A DNA stretch of 64,000 nucleotides from JACKBJ01 sp964549495. Its GTDB lineage: Bacteria > Chloroflexota > Anaerolineae > Epilineales > Epilineaceae. Position numbers and translations under genes: made by a program. The notes under the pieces are model-generated. The model made no database searches. It saw only the letters and a program-made list of their open reading frames with translations, and was not told where the DNA came from. The DNA lies in assembly GCA_964549495.1 (NCBI GenBank), contig CAZJWJ010000015.1, positions 1 to 64,000 of the forward strand. The letters are read 5' to 3'. Of the stretch, positions 8,901-16,094 are shown piece after piece. How positions within the stretch are numbered: the stretch's first letter is position 1; every line of letters starts with the position of its first letter.

Positions 8901-9073
8901 CGCGCTAGGGTGGGGCCAGCGACAAGATGGCCAACCGAGGGCGTCGTGGCGCCGCCGTGGGGGTTCGATGCGCCGAGGTCGTAGCAGCGCTACGGCCGAG
9001 AAGCAGCGGACCGCCACGGCGGATGTCGCGTCGTCCGAATTGGTCAGCTTGTCGTTGGCCCCACCCTAGCGCG
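8901..9073. repeat. 173-bp MITE-like inverted-repeat element
   Basis: The termini 8901-8926 and 9048-9073 are inverted copies of 26 bases with one mismatch. Each begins CGCGCTAGGGTGGGGCC from the outside. In the centre is a perfect 6-bp hairpin with a three-base loop (8980-8994). No open reading frame of its own is credible. The right terminus supplies the stop codon of the queA-like gene on the minus strand. No clear target-site duplication is visible. Confidence 0.65.
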
Positions 9074-10139
9074 TCAAGACCAGATGGCTGTCGCCGAACT
9101 CGTGCCAGAGGTAGCCGGCGCGGGTGGCTTCGGCGTAGGCGGAGCGGATGGTGGATTGGCCGGCCAGGGCGTAGAGCAAGGCCAGGTGACTGGTGGCCGA
9201 GTCGTGCATGCCGGTCACCAGGCCATCGACCACCACCGGCTCGCGGCCGGGGCGCAGGAAGCGGCGGCTGAAGCCGCGGGCCGGCCGCAGCTCGGCCGCC
9301 CCGGCGTCCCAGGCCGATTCGAGCGCCCGCACCACCGTCGTCCCCACCGCCACCACCCGCCCGCCCTGCCGGCGGGTCCGGTTGACCGCCCGGACGGTGG
9401 CGGCACTGACCTCGAAGGGCTCGGCCTGCATGGGATGTTCCGATACCCGATCCTCCTCGACCTCCAGGCTGGATAGGCCGGTGTGCAGGACGATGCCGGC
9501 CAGGCCGACGCCGCGCCGGCGCAGGGCATCCAGCACGCGGGGCGTGAAGGGTCGGGCGGCCGAGGGCATCTCGGCACTGCCGGGCACGCGGGCAAAGAGG
9601 GTCTGGTAGCTGGCCAGGCCCGGCGCCTCGCGTAGGTAGCCGTAGCGGATGGGCTGGCCGCAGCAGTCCAGGACGGCGTCGACGTCGCCTGCCAACTGGA
9701 CGAAGAGTAGCCGCGGCTGGCCGGGCAAGGGCGCCACGACGCGGGCGCCCAGGCGGCCGGCGATGCGGATCCGGTCGCCCGGCGACAGCGGTAGCGGACC
9801 CGGCTCGGCGGCGCTCTTGCGCGGCTCGGCCAGCCACAGGCGCGGCCCGTAGCGAGTGCCCATGTGGATCCGGAAGGCGCCGAAGTGGGCCTCGGCCGGC
9901 AGGCTGGCCGGCAAGGTCGCGCTCTCGTTGACCACCAAGAGATCGCCCGGCGCCAGGTGCTCGGCCAGCTGGTCGAAGCGGGCGTGACGGTGGCCTTCGG
10001 GCGTGGTCACCAAGAGCCTCACCCCGTCGCGGGCCAGGCCGCGCCGCTCGGGCGGTCGGTCGGCCACCAGGTCTTCGGGCCGGTCGAAGAGCAGCGCGTC
10101 GCGCCGCAGCTCGCGCTCGGCGGTCTCGTGCGCCCTCAT
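9066..10139 (-). CDS. QueA-like protein (S-adenosylmethionine:tRNA ribosyltransferase-isomerase family)
   Basis: 357 residues from the ATG that overlaps the upstream SDR stop codon (ATGA). The fold signature of QueA is clear: GDLLVVNES, HPMQAEPFEV, VGTTVVRALES, VVVDGLVTG, and a GY...FGDSHLVL tail. Several normally invariant motifs are changed. NDTRVIPARL appears as NESATLPASL, the APTAGLHFT block as MPSAARPFT, and HVGLGTF as HTGLSSLE. Canonical QueA makes epoxyqueuosine in tRNA; this divergent paralogue may use another substrate (inference). No other queuosine genes are nearby. Its last codon and stop lie inside the inverted-repeat element. Confidence 0.82.
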   Translation of the reverse strand: MRAHETAERELRRDALLFDRPEDLVADRPPERRGLARDGVRLLVTTPEGHRHARFDQLAEHLAPGDLLVVNESATLPASLPAEAHFGAFRIHMGTRYGPRLWLAEPRKSAAEPGPLPLSPGDRIRIAGRLGARVVAPLPGQPRLLFVQLAGDVDAVLDCCGQPIRYGYLREAPGLASYQTLFARVPGSAEMPSAARPFTPRVLDALRRRGVGLAGIVLHTGLSSLEVEEDRVSEHPMQAEPFEVSAATVRAVNRTRRQGGRVVAVGTTVVRALESAWDAGAAELRPARGFSRRFLRPGREPVVVDGLVTGMHDSATSHLALLYALAGQSTIRSAYAEATRAGYLWHEFGDSHLVLTR

Positions 10140-10858
10140 GCCGGCACCAGCCAACGATCGGACTGGGCCTGGTAGCGCTCGCCGCTGATCTCGGCTGGCA
10201 CCTGTCCCAGGAGCCATGCCCAGAAGGGCAGCGTCACCTCGGGCAGCGGCCGATCGGAGATGTCCTCGCCCGGGAAGGCCGCCTGGTGCATGTCGGTCCG
10301 CATGTCACCCGGGTCGACGGTGACCGAGGCGATGCCGCGATCGCGCAGCTCGCCGGCCAGTGTCGCGCCGATCAGCTCCAGCGCCGCCTTGCTGGCCCCG
10401 TAGCCGCCCCATCCGGCGTAGCCGCCGGTGGCCGCATCGCTGGTCAGGTGGACCACCAGACCGCTGGCCGATTCGAGCCACGGCAGCAGGTCCTGCGTCA
10501 GCGCAAGCGGTGCCAGGGTATTGACCTCGAAGATCTGGCGCAGGGCCTCCAGCGGCATCTCTGCCAGCTCGGGCATGGGGCTCGGGCCCAGGGTCGAGGC
10601 GTTGTGGATCAGATGGTCCAGCCGGCCGGCTCCTCCGACCGCCTCGGCCACTAGTCGGCGATGCGCAGGGTCGGCCACGTCGCCGGCCAGTGCGTCGACG
10701 CGAGCGCCACGCGCCTCGAGACCCGCGGCTAGGGCGCGAAGATCATCCTCACCGCGCGCCGTCAGGATCAGATGGTGGTCTTGCCCGGCCAGAAAGCGAG
10801 CCAACTCGGCCCCCAGGCCGCGGCTGGCGCCGGTGATCAAGGTTACGGGCTGCTGCAT
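10136..10858 (-). CDS. Short-chain dehydrogenase/reductase (SDR)
   Basis: 240 residues from the ATG with AGGGAGA about 8 bases upstream. Classical SDR features are present: TGASRGLG cofactor loop, a GDVAD segment (adenine-ring Asp), HNAS in place of NNAG, catalytic Ser in HLTSDAATG, and the YGASK active-site Tyr and Lys. VTVDPGDMRTDM follows the catalytic helix. The residues after the first beta strand suggest NADP(H) use, but this is a weak inference. The stop overlaps the start of the queA-like gene by 4 bases, so the pair is translationally coupled. Confidence 0.9.
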   Translation of the reverse strand: MQQPVTLITGASRGLGAELARFLAGQDHHLILTARGEDDLRALAAGLEARGARVDALAGDVADPAHRRLVAEAVGGAGRLDHLIHNASTLGPSPMPELAEMPLEALRQIFEVNTLAPLALTQDLLPWLESASGLVVHLTSDAATGGYAGWGGYGASKAALELIGATLAGELRDRGIASVTVDPGDMRTDMHQAAFPGEDISDRPLPEVTLPFWAWLLGQVPAEISGERYQAQSDRWLVPA

Positions 10859-11040
10859 CGTGGATCTCCCTATCTTCCTGCTGAGTTCGTGATCGTGATC
10901 CCAGCATAGGGAGCCGCCGGTCGGCGCGCATCGCCCCTTGGTCCGGCGCCGGCCTGGACCTTGGTACAGGGTGGATCGTGAACCGTGACCCTCTTCCCCG
11001 GGTTCGCATACAGCCCAGCGCAAGATCTCGCAACGCGTCA

Positions 11041-11054
11041 GTGATCCAGCTCAC
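11041..11054. promoter_or_regulatory. CRP/FNR-family-like palindrome
   Basis: GTGA-N6-TCAC (GTGATCCAGCTCAC) matches the E. coli CRP half-sites with a perfect 6-base spacer, flanked by A on both sides. A GATAGG hexamer at 11075-11080 sits at the position of a -10 box for a class II site. It lies between the divergent SDR gene and the 29-residue peptide gene, so it could serve either. The regulator is not in the window. Confidence 0.5.
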
Positions 11055-11149
11055 AGTCGCGCGAGTCGGTCGACGATAGGCTGGCATGGACGAGCTGCAC
11101 GGTGGGAAGGGCGACGATCGGTCACCCTGGCCGGAAGGAGACGGTGGCG

Positions 11150-11239
11150 ATGAAGATCCAGCAACGAAGACAAGAAGCCCATGAGGCCAGTTTCAGCTGG
11201 CTGCTACTCGCCATCGCGCTGCTCTGGCTCTTGGCTTGA
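11150..11239 (+). CDS. 29-residue single-pass membrane microprotein
   Basis: An ATG preceded by GGAAGGAG (9-10 bases spacing) opens a 29-codon frame. It has a charged N-terminal half (MKIQQRRQEAHEAS) and one hydrophobic helix (residues 16-29, rich in Leu, Ala and Trp) running to the stop. Positive-inside topology predicts a cytoplasmic N-terminus. A CRP-like palindrome and -10-like box lie about 70-110 bases upstream. It is convergent with the response-regulator gene, which ends 5 bases away. Function is unknown; similar tiny helices modulate membrane complexes or kinases, but that is inference. Confidence 0.6.
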   Translation: MKIQQRRQEAHEASFSWLLLAIALLWLLA

Positions 11240-11243
11240 GGGA

Positions 11244-11936
11244 CTATCGGTCTGGGTCGCCGAGCTCGACCAGACCCTGTTCCAGCGCTCGCCGGACCGC
11301 CTCGGTCCGGTTGCCGGCGCCGAGCTTGGCCAGGATGGCGCCGACGTGGAACTTGACGGTACGCTCGGTGATGCCCAGCTCGCGGGCGATCTCGCGATTG
11401 GTCCAGCCGCGGGCCAGGGCGCGCAGGACCTGGTCCTCGCGCTCGGTCAGCGACTCGCTCGCGCCCTCGCCTCGGTCCGTCGACTGATCCTCCCCTGATG
11501 CCTGGATGCGCTCGACCAGGCGGGCGGTCAGGTCCGGGCTCAAGAGTGAGCCGCCGGCATGCACCGTGCGCACCGCCGCGAAGAGCTGCTCGCGCGGCAC
11601 CCCCTTGAGCAGGTAGCCTCGCGCGCCGGCCCGCAGCGCGCCCAGGATGCGCTCGTCGGTGTCGAAGGCGGTGAAGGCGATCGCGCGAGGGCGGTCGGAT
11701 CCCTCCGGTGCCTCGGCCAGCGCGCGCAGGAGCCCGACCCCGTCCAGCTCGGGCATCTCCAGGTCCAGTAGCAGGACGTCCGGCGCCAACTCGCGGATCG
11801 CGCGCAGCGCCTCGCGGCCATCGCCGGCCTCGCCGACCACCTCGAAGTCGGCTTGCGTGCCCAGCATCGCCACCAGCCCGTCGCGGACCACGGGATGGTC
11901 GTCGGCGACCAGGATGCGGATGGGTGGGCCGCTCAC
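11244..11936 (-). CDS. NarL/FixJ-type response regulator
   Basis: 230 residues. The receiver domain (1-125) has the acidic pair Asp12-Asp13, phospho-acceptor Asp58 in LLLDLEMPELDG, and a switch Thr and Lys (GYLLKG). A Ser/Glu/Asp-rich linker leads to a LuxR-type helix-turn-helix at about 160-220 (LTEREDQVLRALARG, GITERTVKFHVGAI). Its start overlaps the stop of the upstream kinase by 4 bases, so the two form a coupled two-component system. The targets are unknown; the adjacent micropeptide gene is one possibility. Confidence 0.93.
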   Translation of the reverse strand: MSGPPIRILVADDHPVVRDGLVAMLGTQADFEVVGEAGDGREALRAIRELAPDVLLLDLEMPELDGVGLLRALAEAPEGSDRPRAIAFTAFDTDERILGALRAGARGYLLKGVPREQLFAAVRTVHAGGSLLSPDLTARLVERIQASGEDQSTDRGEGASESLTEREDQVLRALARGWTNREIARELGITERTVKFHVGAILAKLGAGNRTEAVRRALEQGLVELGDPDR

Positions 11937-13237
11937 GCGCGGTCCTCGTCGAGGGGACCGCCCGCGATCTCCAAGGGCACGCGGGCCTCGACGCGGGTGC
12001 CGTCGCCGGGCCGGCTCTCCAGCGTCAGCCGCCCGCCCAGCAGCCGCGCCCGCTCGCGCATGCCGCGCAGGCCGAAGCCGTGATCGGGGGGTGGATCGAG
12101 CACGAAGCCGCGTCCGTCGTCCTCTATGGCCAGCTTCAGCTCCCGGGGATCGGCGGTGAGCGCGACCCGCAGGCGGCGGGCCTTGGCGTGCCGGCCGACG
12201 TTGGTCAGCGCCTCCTGCGCCAGTCGATACAGCCCCACCTCCAGACGCGGCGCCAAGGTGCTGGGCAGCTCACCGATGTCCAAGTCGAGCGCCAGTCCCA
12301 GCCGCGTGGCCCGCTCTCGCGCCAGCTCGGTCAAGGCCTCGCCAAGACCTCGACCCTCCAGCGGCGCCGCGCGCAGATCAAGCACCGAACGCCGGGCATC
12401 TTCTAGGCTGGCTCGGCTCGCGTCCAGCGCGCGTCCCAGCGCCTCGCGCGCCCGGCGGGTTCGCTCTTGGGCGGCCTCGGAGACCGGGCGGCTGTCTGCC
12501 TCCTGTCCCTCGGATACAGCTCTATTCATACCGTCTTCGAGCAAGGCATCCGCCGTCTCGATCTGCATGGCGATGGCCGCCAGGCTCTGGGCCAGCGTGT
12601 CGTGGATCTCGCGCGCCAATCGGTTGCGCTCCTCCAGGGCGCCCAGATGGGTGCTCTGCTCGAAGAGCCGGGCGCGCTCGATGGCCACGCCCAGCATGTC
12701 GCCCACCGTGCGCAGGAGGCGCAGGTCCTCGCCGGAGAGCTCGCGCCAGTCCGGGCTGGCCACGTTCAGGATGCCCAGCTGCCGATCGCCGGCCCGGATG
12801 GGCACGCTGGCGTGGTAGCGCAGCCCGCGCGTGCCGCCGGTCAGCCACTTGAGCCGGCTGCAGGTGACCACGTTGACGTTGGCCGCGCCAGCCAGATCGC
12901 CCTGGCGAAAGGTGTCCAGGCAGTAGCAGCCGCCGGCCATGCGCTCCGGATGCTCGGCGAGGGCCGGCGGCAAGGCGCGCGCGGCGGCCAGCCAGGCGCT
13001 GCCACTCGGCGCCTGAGCGTTCGATTCATCCTCGTCCGAGTCCGAGGGCTCGGACTCGGATCCGGGCGAGCAACCTTCCGGACTGTCGAGCAGCCAGACC
13101 CAGCCCGTCTCCAACTCCAGGAGCTCTGCCACCCGTGCCAGGGCGGTCTCGAGGGCCGGCCCGAGCGAGGCCTCGGCGTTCAAGGCCCTCGCGATCGCGT
13201 TGAGGATCTGCAGCTCGGCGGTGTCGCGGTCGGACAT
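11933..13237 (-). CDS. GAF-domain NarL-family sensor histidine kinase
   Basis: 434 residues and no transmembrane segments, so cytoplasmic. The GAF domain spans about 10-190. It contains a Ser/Asp/Glu-rich insertion (60-75) and cysteines at 104, 106 and 126 (GGCYCLDTF ... VVTCSRL), a pattern suited to a metal or Fe-S ligand set (inference). The HisKA_3 box has His212 (LAREIHDTLAQ). The ATPase domain ends in GHGFGLRGM-like G2 sequence (DHGFGLRGMRERA). It pairs with the overlapping LuxR-type regulator. Sensing redox state or a gas through the cysteine-containing GAF would be plausible but is not shown. Confidence 0.92.
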   Translation of the reverse strand: MSDRDTAELQILNAIARALNAEASLGPALETALARVAELLELETGWVWLLDSPEGCSPGSESEPSDSDEDESNAQAPSGSAWLAAARALPPALAEHPERMAGGCYCLDTFRQGDLAGAANVNVVTCSRLKWLTGGTRGLRYHASVPIRAGDRQLGILNVASPDWRELSGEDLRLLRTVGDMLGVAIERARLFEQSTHLGALEERNRLAREIHDTLAQSLAAIAMQIETADALLEDGMNRAVSEGQEADSRPVSEAAQERTRRAREALGRALDASRASLEDARRSVLDLRAAPLEGRGLGEALTELARERATRLGLALDLDIGELPSTLAPRLEVGLYRLAQEALTNVGRHAKARRLRVALTADPRELKLAIEDDGRGFVLDPPPDHGFGLRGMRERARLLGGRLTLESRPGDGTRVEARVPLEIAGGPLDEDRA

Positions 13238-13245
13238 CTTAGGTC

Positions 13246-13629
13246 TCAGTCCTCGGTCTGCACGTTGTCACGCAGCCAGGCTTCGACCGTTCGCGCACTC
13301 AAGCTTCGGTCATCGAACCAGAGCATGATCTGCTGATGCACCTGCACGGAGCTTCGAGCGATCCGGTAGCCATTGAGCCGCAGAAACACGTCCATCGAGG
13401 CAAAGGCGACCCGCTTGTTGCCATCCAGGAACGGATGGTTGATCACGAGACTCTCGAAGAGCGCGGCGGCTTCGGCTATCGCGTCATCGTAGTAGCCCGA
13501 CTGGGCTCGAAAGACCGCCGATTCTAGCGCACCGACATCGCGAATCCCTTCCGCACCCCCATAGCGACGGATGAGCACGAGGTGCAAGGCCAGGATATCG
13601 GATGTCGAGAGGTAGAGTCGCTCGCTCAC
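13246..13629 (-). CDS. doc: Doc/Fic-family toxin
   Basis: 127 residues. The Fic signature HPFLDGNKR (65-73) is intact: catalytic His65, the anion-binding DGN turn and the final Arg. Length and the N-terminal LSTSDILALH segment match phage P1 Doc-type proteins, which phosphorylate elongation factor EF-Tu and stop translation. The start overlaps the preceding antitoxin gene by 4 bases (ATGA), the usual antitoxin-first order. The pair sits between the two-component system and fabF, a typical place for a small mobile module. Confidence 0.92.
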   Translation of the reverse strand: MSERLYLSTSDILALHLVLIRRYGGAEGIRDVGALESAVFRAQSGYYDDAIAEAAALFESLVINHPFLDGNKRVAFASMDVFLRLNGYRIARSSVQVHQQIMLWFDDRSLSARTVEAWLRDNVQTED

Positions 13630-13853
13630 CTCGCCAACTCTGCGTAGAGCTCGTCGAAGTCCTTCAGGCTAGCCTCGAAGGCTTCGAGCACCTCTCTCCG
13701 AGGCCGCCCGGATGTCTTGCGCTCGATGTACTCACGCATCGCCTCGTCCAGCACCGCTTGGAAGAGCCGACCCTCACGAGTCGCGATCTCGCGCATCGCA
13801 TCGAGAACATCCGGTGCAGCTTGTGACGAGAACTTCTGCAGTGCATCACCCAT
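13626..13853 (-). CDS. Antitoxin partner of the Doc toxin
   Basis: 75 residues from an ATG with GGAGG 8 bases upstream. The N-terminal 45 residues are helical and may hold a ribbon-helix-helix-like DNA-binding unit. The C-terminus (EVLEAFEASLKDFDELYAEL) is an acidic amphipathic helix of the kind that threads onto Fic toxins. It has no inhibitory S/TxxxE(G/N) motif that I can identify with confidence. Position directly upstream of, and overlapping, doc is the main evidence. The pair is presumably autoregulated. Confidence 0.78.
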   Translation of the reverse strand: MGDALQKFSSQAAPDVLDAMREIATREGRLFQAVLDEAMREYIERKTSGRPRREVLEAFEASLKDFDELYAELAR

Positions 13854-14000
13854 GGATCCAACCTCCCATCACGGCATGCGCATCATCTTGATTCATCATG
13901 ATAGGCGAGGATATCAAGAGGTCACAAGCATCTGGACGTCTCATTTCAACACGCCGACACAAGTACGATGTCAAGAAGAGAAGTCGCGGGCTCGAGCGGC

Positions 14001-15242
14001 TCAGCTCACGTATCGCCCCAGTGCCAGGCTGACGTTCTGCCCGCCGAAGCCGGAGCCGTTGATCAAGGCTACGTCCAACTCGGCCTCTCGAGCGGTGTGG
14101 GGCACGTAGTCCAGGTCGCAGGAGGGGTCGGGGTGGTCCAGGTTGATGGTCGGCGCGACCTGGCCGCGGTCGAAGGCCACCACCGCCGCCAGGGCGGCCA
14201 CCGCGCCGGCCGCGCCGAGCAAGTGGCCGAACATGCTCTTGGTGGCTGGCACCAGCAGCCGGTCGGCATGCGCGCCGAAGAGCCGGCGGATGGCCAGGGT
14301 CTCGCTGGGGTCGCCCAGCTCGGTGCCGGTGCCGTGGGCGAAGATGGCGCCGACCCGCTCGGGCGCGATGTCGTGGCGCTCGAGGGTGAGCTGCATGGCC
14401 CGGCGCAGCCCGTCTCCGTCCGGATCGGGCGCGCTGACGTGGTAGGCGCTGGAGGTCAGGGCTCCTCCCAGCACCTCGGCGTAGACGCGGGCGCCGCGGG
14501 CGCGGGCGTGGCGCTCGGTCTCGACCAGCATCACCGCCGCGCCCTCGCCGGCCACGAAGCCGTGCCGGTCGCGGTCGAAGGGCCGCGGCGAGGCGGTGGG
14601 CTCGCCGTCCCAGCGGCTCATGGCGCCCGAGTTGGCCATCGAGGCGATGAAGAGCCGGCTCAGGCAGGCCTCGCTGCCGCCGACCAAGAGCACGTCCGCC
14701 TCGCCGCGCTGCATCATCTGCCAGGCCTCGACGAAGGCGTAGTTGCCGGCCGCGCAGGCCAGGGTCGAGGTGAGCACGGGGCCCTTGGCGCCCAGCTCGA
14801 TGGCCGTCTGGCAGGCCACCGCGTTGGGCATCACCAGCGCGCCCAGGAGCGGGCTGGCGCGGCGCGGTCCGCGCTCCAGCAGCTCGTAGGTGCCCTCCTC
14901 CATCATGATCCCGCCGCCGAAGGCGGTGTTGATCACCGCCCCGAAGCGCTCGGCGTCGACCGACCCGACATCCAAACCGCCGTCGGCCACCGCCTCCCGG
15001 CTGGCCACCAGGGCCAGCTGCGCCGCCCGGCTGGAGCGCCGCGCCAGCTTGCCGTCCATGTACACCTCGGGATCGAAGCCCTTCACCTCGGCCGCGATGC
15101 GCGTGGGCAGGTCGTCGGCCTCGAAGGCTGTGATGGGGCCCACGCCGGATCGGCCGGCCAGCATGGCCGACGCGGTCGACTCGACATCGAGGCCCAGGGG
15201 CGTAACCGCCCCCAGACCGGTGATCAGGACTCGCTCTGGCAT
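14001..15242 (-). CDS. fabF: Beta-ketoacyl-ACP synthase II
   Basis: 413 residues, the usual length. The thiolase-fold catalytic triad is present: Cys163 in STLACAAGN, His303 in FAHGTGT, and His340 in SMFGHLLGAAGA. It condenses malonyl-ACP with a growing acyl-ACP in fatty-acid elongation. It stands alone here with no acpP, fabG or fabD nearby, so it could be an extra copy. A phosphopantetheinyl transferase gene occurs 27 kb away. It is the gene downstream of the arsenic/cysteine-peptide cluster on the same strand, separated by 220 bases and a hairpin. Confidence 0.93.
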   Translation of the reverse strand: MPERVLITGLGAVTPLGLDVESTASAMLAGRSGVGPITAFEADDLPTRIAAEVKGFDPEVYMDGKLARRSSRAAQLALVASREAVADGGLDVGSVDAERFGAVINTAFGGGIMMEEGTYELLERGPRRASPLLGALVMPNAVACQTAIELGAKGPVLTSTLACAAGNYAFVEAWQMMQRGEADVLLVGGSEACLSRLFIASMANSGAMSRWDGEPTASPRPFDRDRHGFVAGEGAAVMLVETERHARARGARVYAEVLGGALTSSAYHVSAPDPDGDGLRRAMQLTLERHDIAPERVGAIFAHGTGTELGDPSETLAIRRLFGAHADRLLVPATKSMFGHLLGAAGAVAALAAVVAFDRGQVAPTINLDHPDPSCDLDYVPHTAREAELDVALINGSGFGGQNVSLALGRYVS

Positions 15243-15395
15243 TCGCTTCGGGACTCCGCGCTGAGATCACGATTCGTCATGGCCGGAATCTCACCGGCCA
15301 GAGAATGATACCAAAGCTGCCGCGACCCGGGTCGGAGTCCGGATCGGCGCGCACGAACCGGTCGAGGAATCCCATGCGTGGCCGAGCCCCAACAG

Positions 15396-15426
15396 GCGAG
15401 CGGGCCGCCGGTCGCGGCCCGCTCGC
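15396..15426 (-). terminator. GC-rich hairpin behind the cysteine-rich peptide gene
   Basis: A perfect 12-bp stem (GCGAGCGGGCCG with its complement) closes a 7-base loop. It lies 36 bases after the stop of the cysteine-rich peptide gene and before fabF. No T-run follows on the minus strand, so it may attenuate rather than fully terminate. Confidence 0.45.
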
Positions 15427-15462
15427 TTCCATCGATCTGCTCGTTAGGTGCTTCCGCTTACC

Positions 15463-15546
15463 CTAGCAACAACCGCCAGGGCAGGGGCAGGGATCCGGAC
15501 AGGGGCAGCAGGGCCCCGAGGACACGGCCAGGTAGATCTTGCTCAT
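15463..15546 (-). CDS. 27-residue cysteine-rich peptide (metallothionein-like)
   Basis: The ATG follows AGGAGG with ideal spacing (CAGGAGGCGAAATCCC), and the stop is TAG. The peptide has a 12-residue head (MSKIYLAVSSGP) and a tail CCPCPDPCPCPGGCC: seven Cys, no His, with Pro or Gly between the Cys pairs. Such CC/CPC clusters bind soft metals or arsenite in other small proteins. It starts 24 bases after the ArsR gene, so it belongs to that regulated operon. No family is known to me. Sequestering As(III) or a thiophilic metal is inference from composition and context. Confidence 0.72.
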   Translation of the reverse strand: MSKIYLAVSSGPCCPCPDPCPCPGGCC

Positions 15547-15570
15547 GGGATTTCGCCTCCTGATGGCGTT

Positions 15571-15978
15571 TCACGTTCTCGGTTGGGCCGGCTCGTCGAG
15601 CCGGAGGTCGATCGGCGACTGACGTGGAGCCTCGTCACCGCAGCAGGCGTCGGCCGCCGCCCGCAGGGTGGCCGCGAAGCCTTCCAGGTCGGCCGCCACT
15701 CTCTGCAGCGCCGCGGCATCGACGCAGCAGCAGGTGGCGGTGCCCGAGGGCTCGCAGCAGAGCAGCCCGCTCTGGCGCAGGACCGAGAGATGCCGGCTCA
15801 CGGTGGACTGCGCCAGGCCCGATGCCTCGACCACCTGGCCGGTGATGCACCAGGGGCGCGTCACCAACCAGCGCAAGAGCCCCAGTCGCACGGGGCTGGC
15901 CAGGGCCTTGAGCGTCTCGGCCAGGCGCAGCTCCTCGCGCGTCGGGGTGGCGTCGGCGGGCATCGTGGCGGCGGACAT
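15571..15978 (-). CDS. ArsR/SmtB-family metalloregulator
   Basis: 135 residues from the ATG that follows AAGGAG by 6 bases; an in-frame ATG 15 bases upstream has no site of its own. The winged helix is clear: LKALASPVRLGLLRWL, then VVEASGLAQSTVSRHLSVLRQ as recognition region. Cysteines are concentrated after the DNA-binding helix (LLCCEPSG), in the wing (TATCCCVD) and near the C-terminus (DACCGDE). They are not at the classic alpha-3 CVC site of E. coli ArsR, so the inducer site is probably of another ArsR type. It has its own promoter overlapped by a palindrome and is followed by the cysteine-rich peptide gene. Confidence 0.88.
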   Translation of the reverse strand: MSAATMPADATPTREELRLAETLKALASPVRLGLLRWLVTRPWCITGQVVEASGLAQSTVSRHLSVLRQSGLLCCEPSGTATCCCVDAAALQRVAADLEGFAATLRAAADACCGDEAPRQSPIDLRLDEPAQPRT

Positions 15979-16018
15979 GCAGGACTCCTTCATCGTTCCA
16001 GTCCATCTTCATCGCAGT

Positions 16019-16041
16019 CTTGCGATCAACTTCATCGCAAG
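16019..16041. promoter_or_regulatory. Probable ArsR operator
   Basis: An 8-bp perfect inverted repeat, CTTGCGAT-N7-ATCGCAAG, lies just downstream of the -10 box of the ArsR gene, overlapping the expected start point. CTTCATCGCA also occurs twice in direct orientation (16007-16016 and 16030-16039). A bound ArsR dimer here would block its own transcription. Confidence 0.7.
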
Positions 16042-16067
16042 TATACGATAGAGCGCACGGATGTCAA
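16040..16067 (-). promoter_or_regulatory. Sigma-70-type promoter of the arsR-peptide operon
   Basis: On the minus strand TTGACA (16067-16062) and TATACT (16045-16040) are separated by 16 bases. Transcription would begin inside the adjacent palindrome and read into the ArsR gene and the cysteine-rich peptide gene. Confidence 0.75.
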
Positions 16068-16094
16068 GCACGACTGTGTTCGAGCTCGGACGGG

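Noticed and set aside
13010..13080. Hairpin CCGAGTCCGAG...CTCGGACTCGG as a regulatory site
   Set aside because: It lies inside the kinase gene and results from repeated Ser/Glu/Asp codons in the acidic insertion.
13246..13853. Defence island
   Set aside because: Apart from two type II toxin-antitoxin pairs there are no restriction, CRISPR or recognised anti-phage genes in the window.
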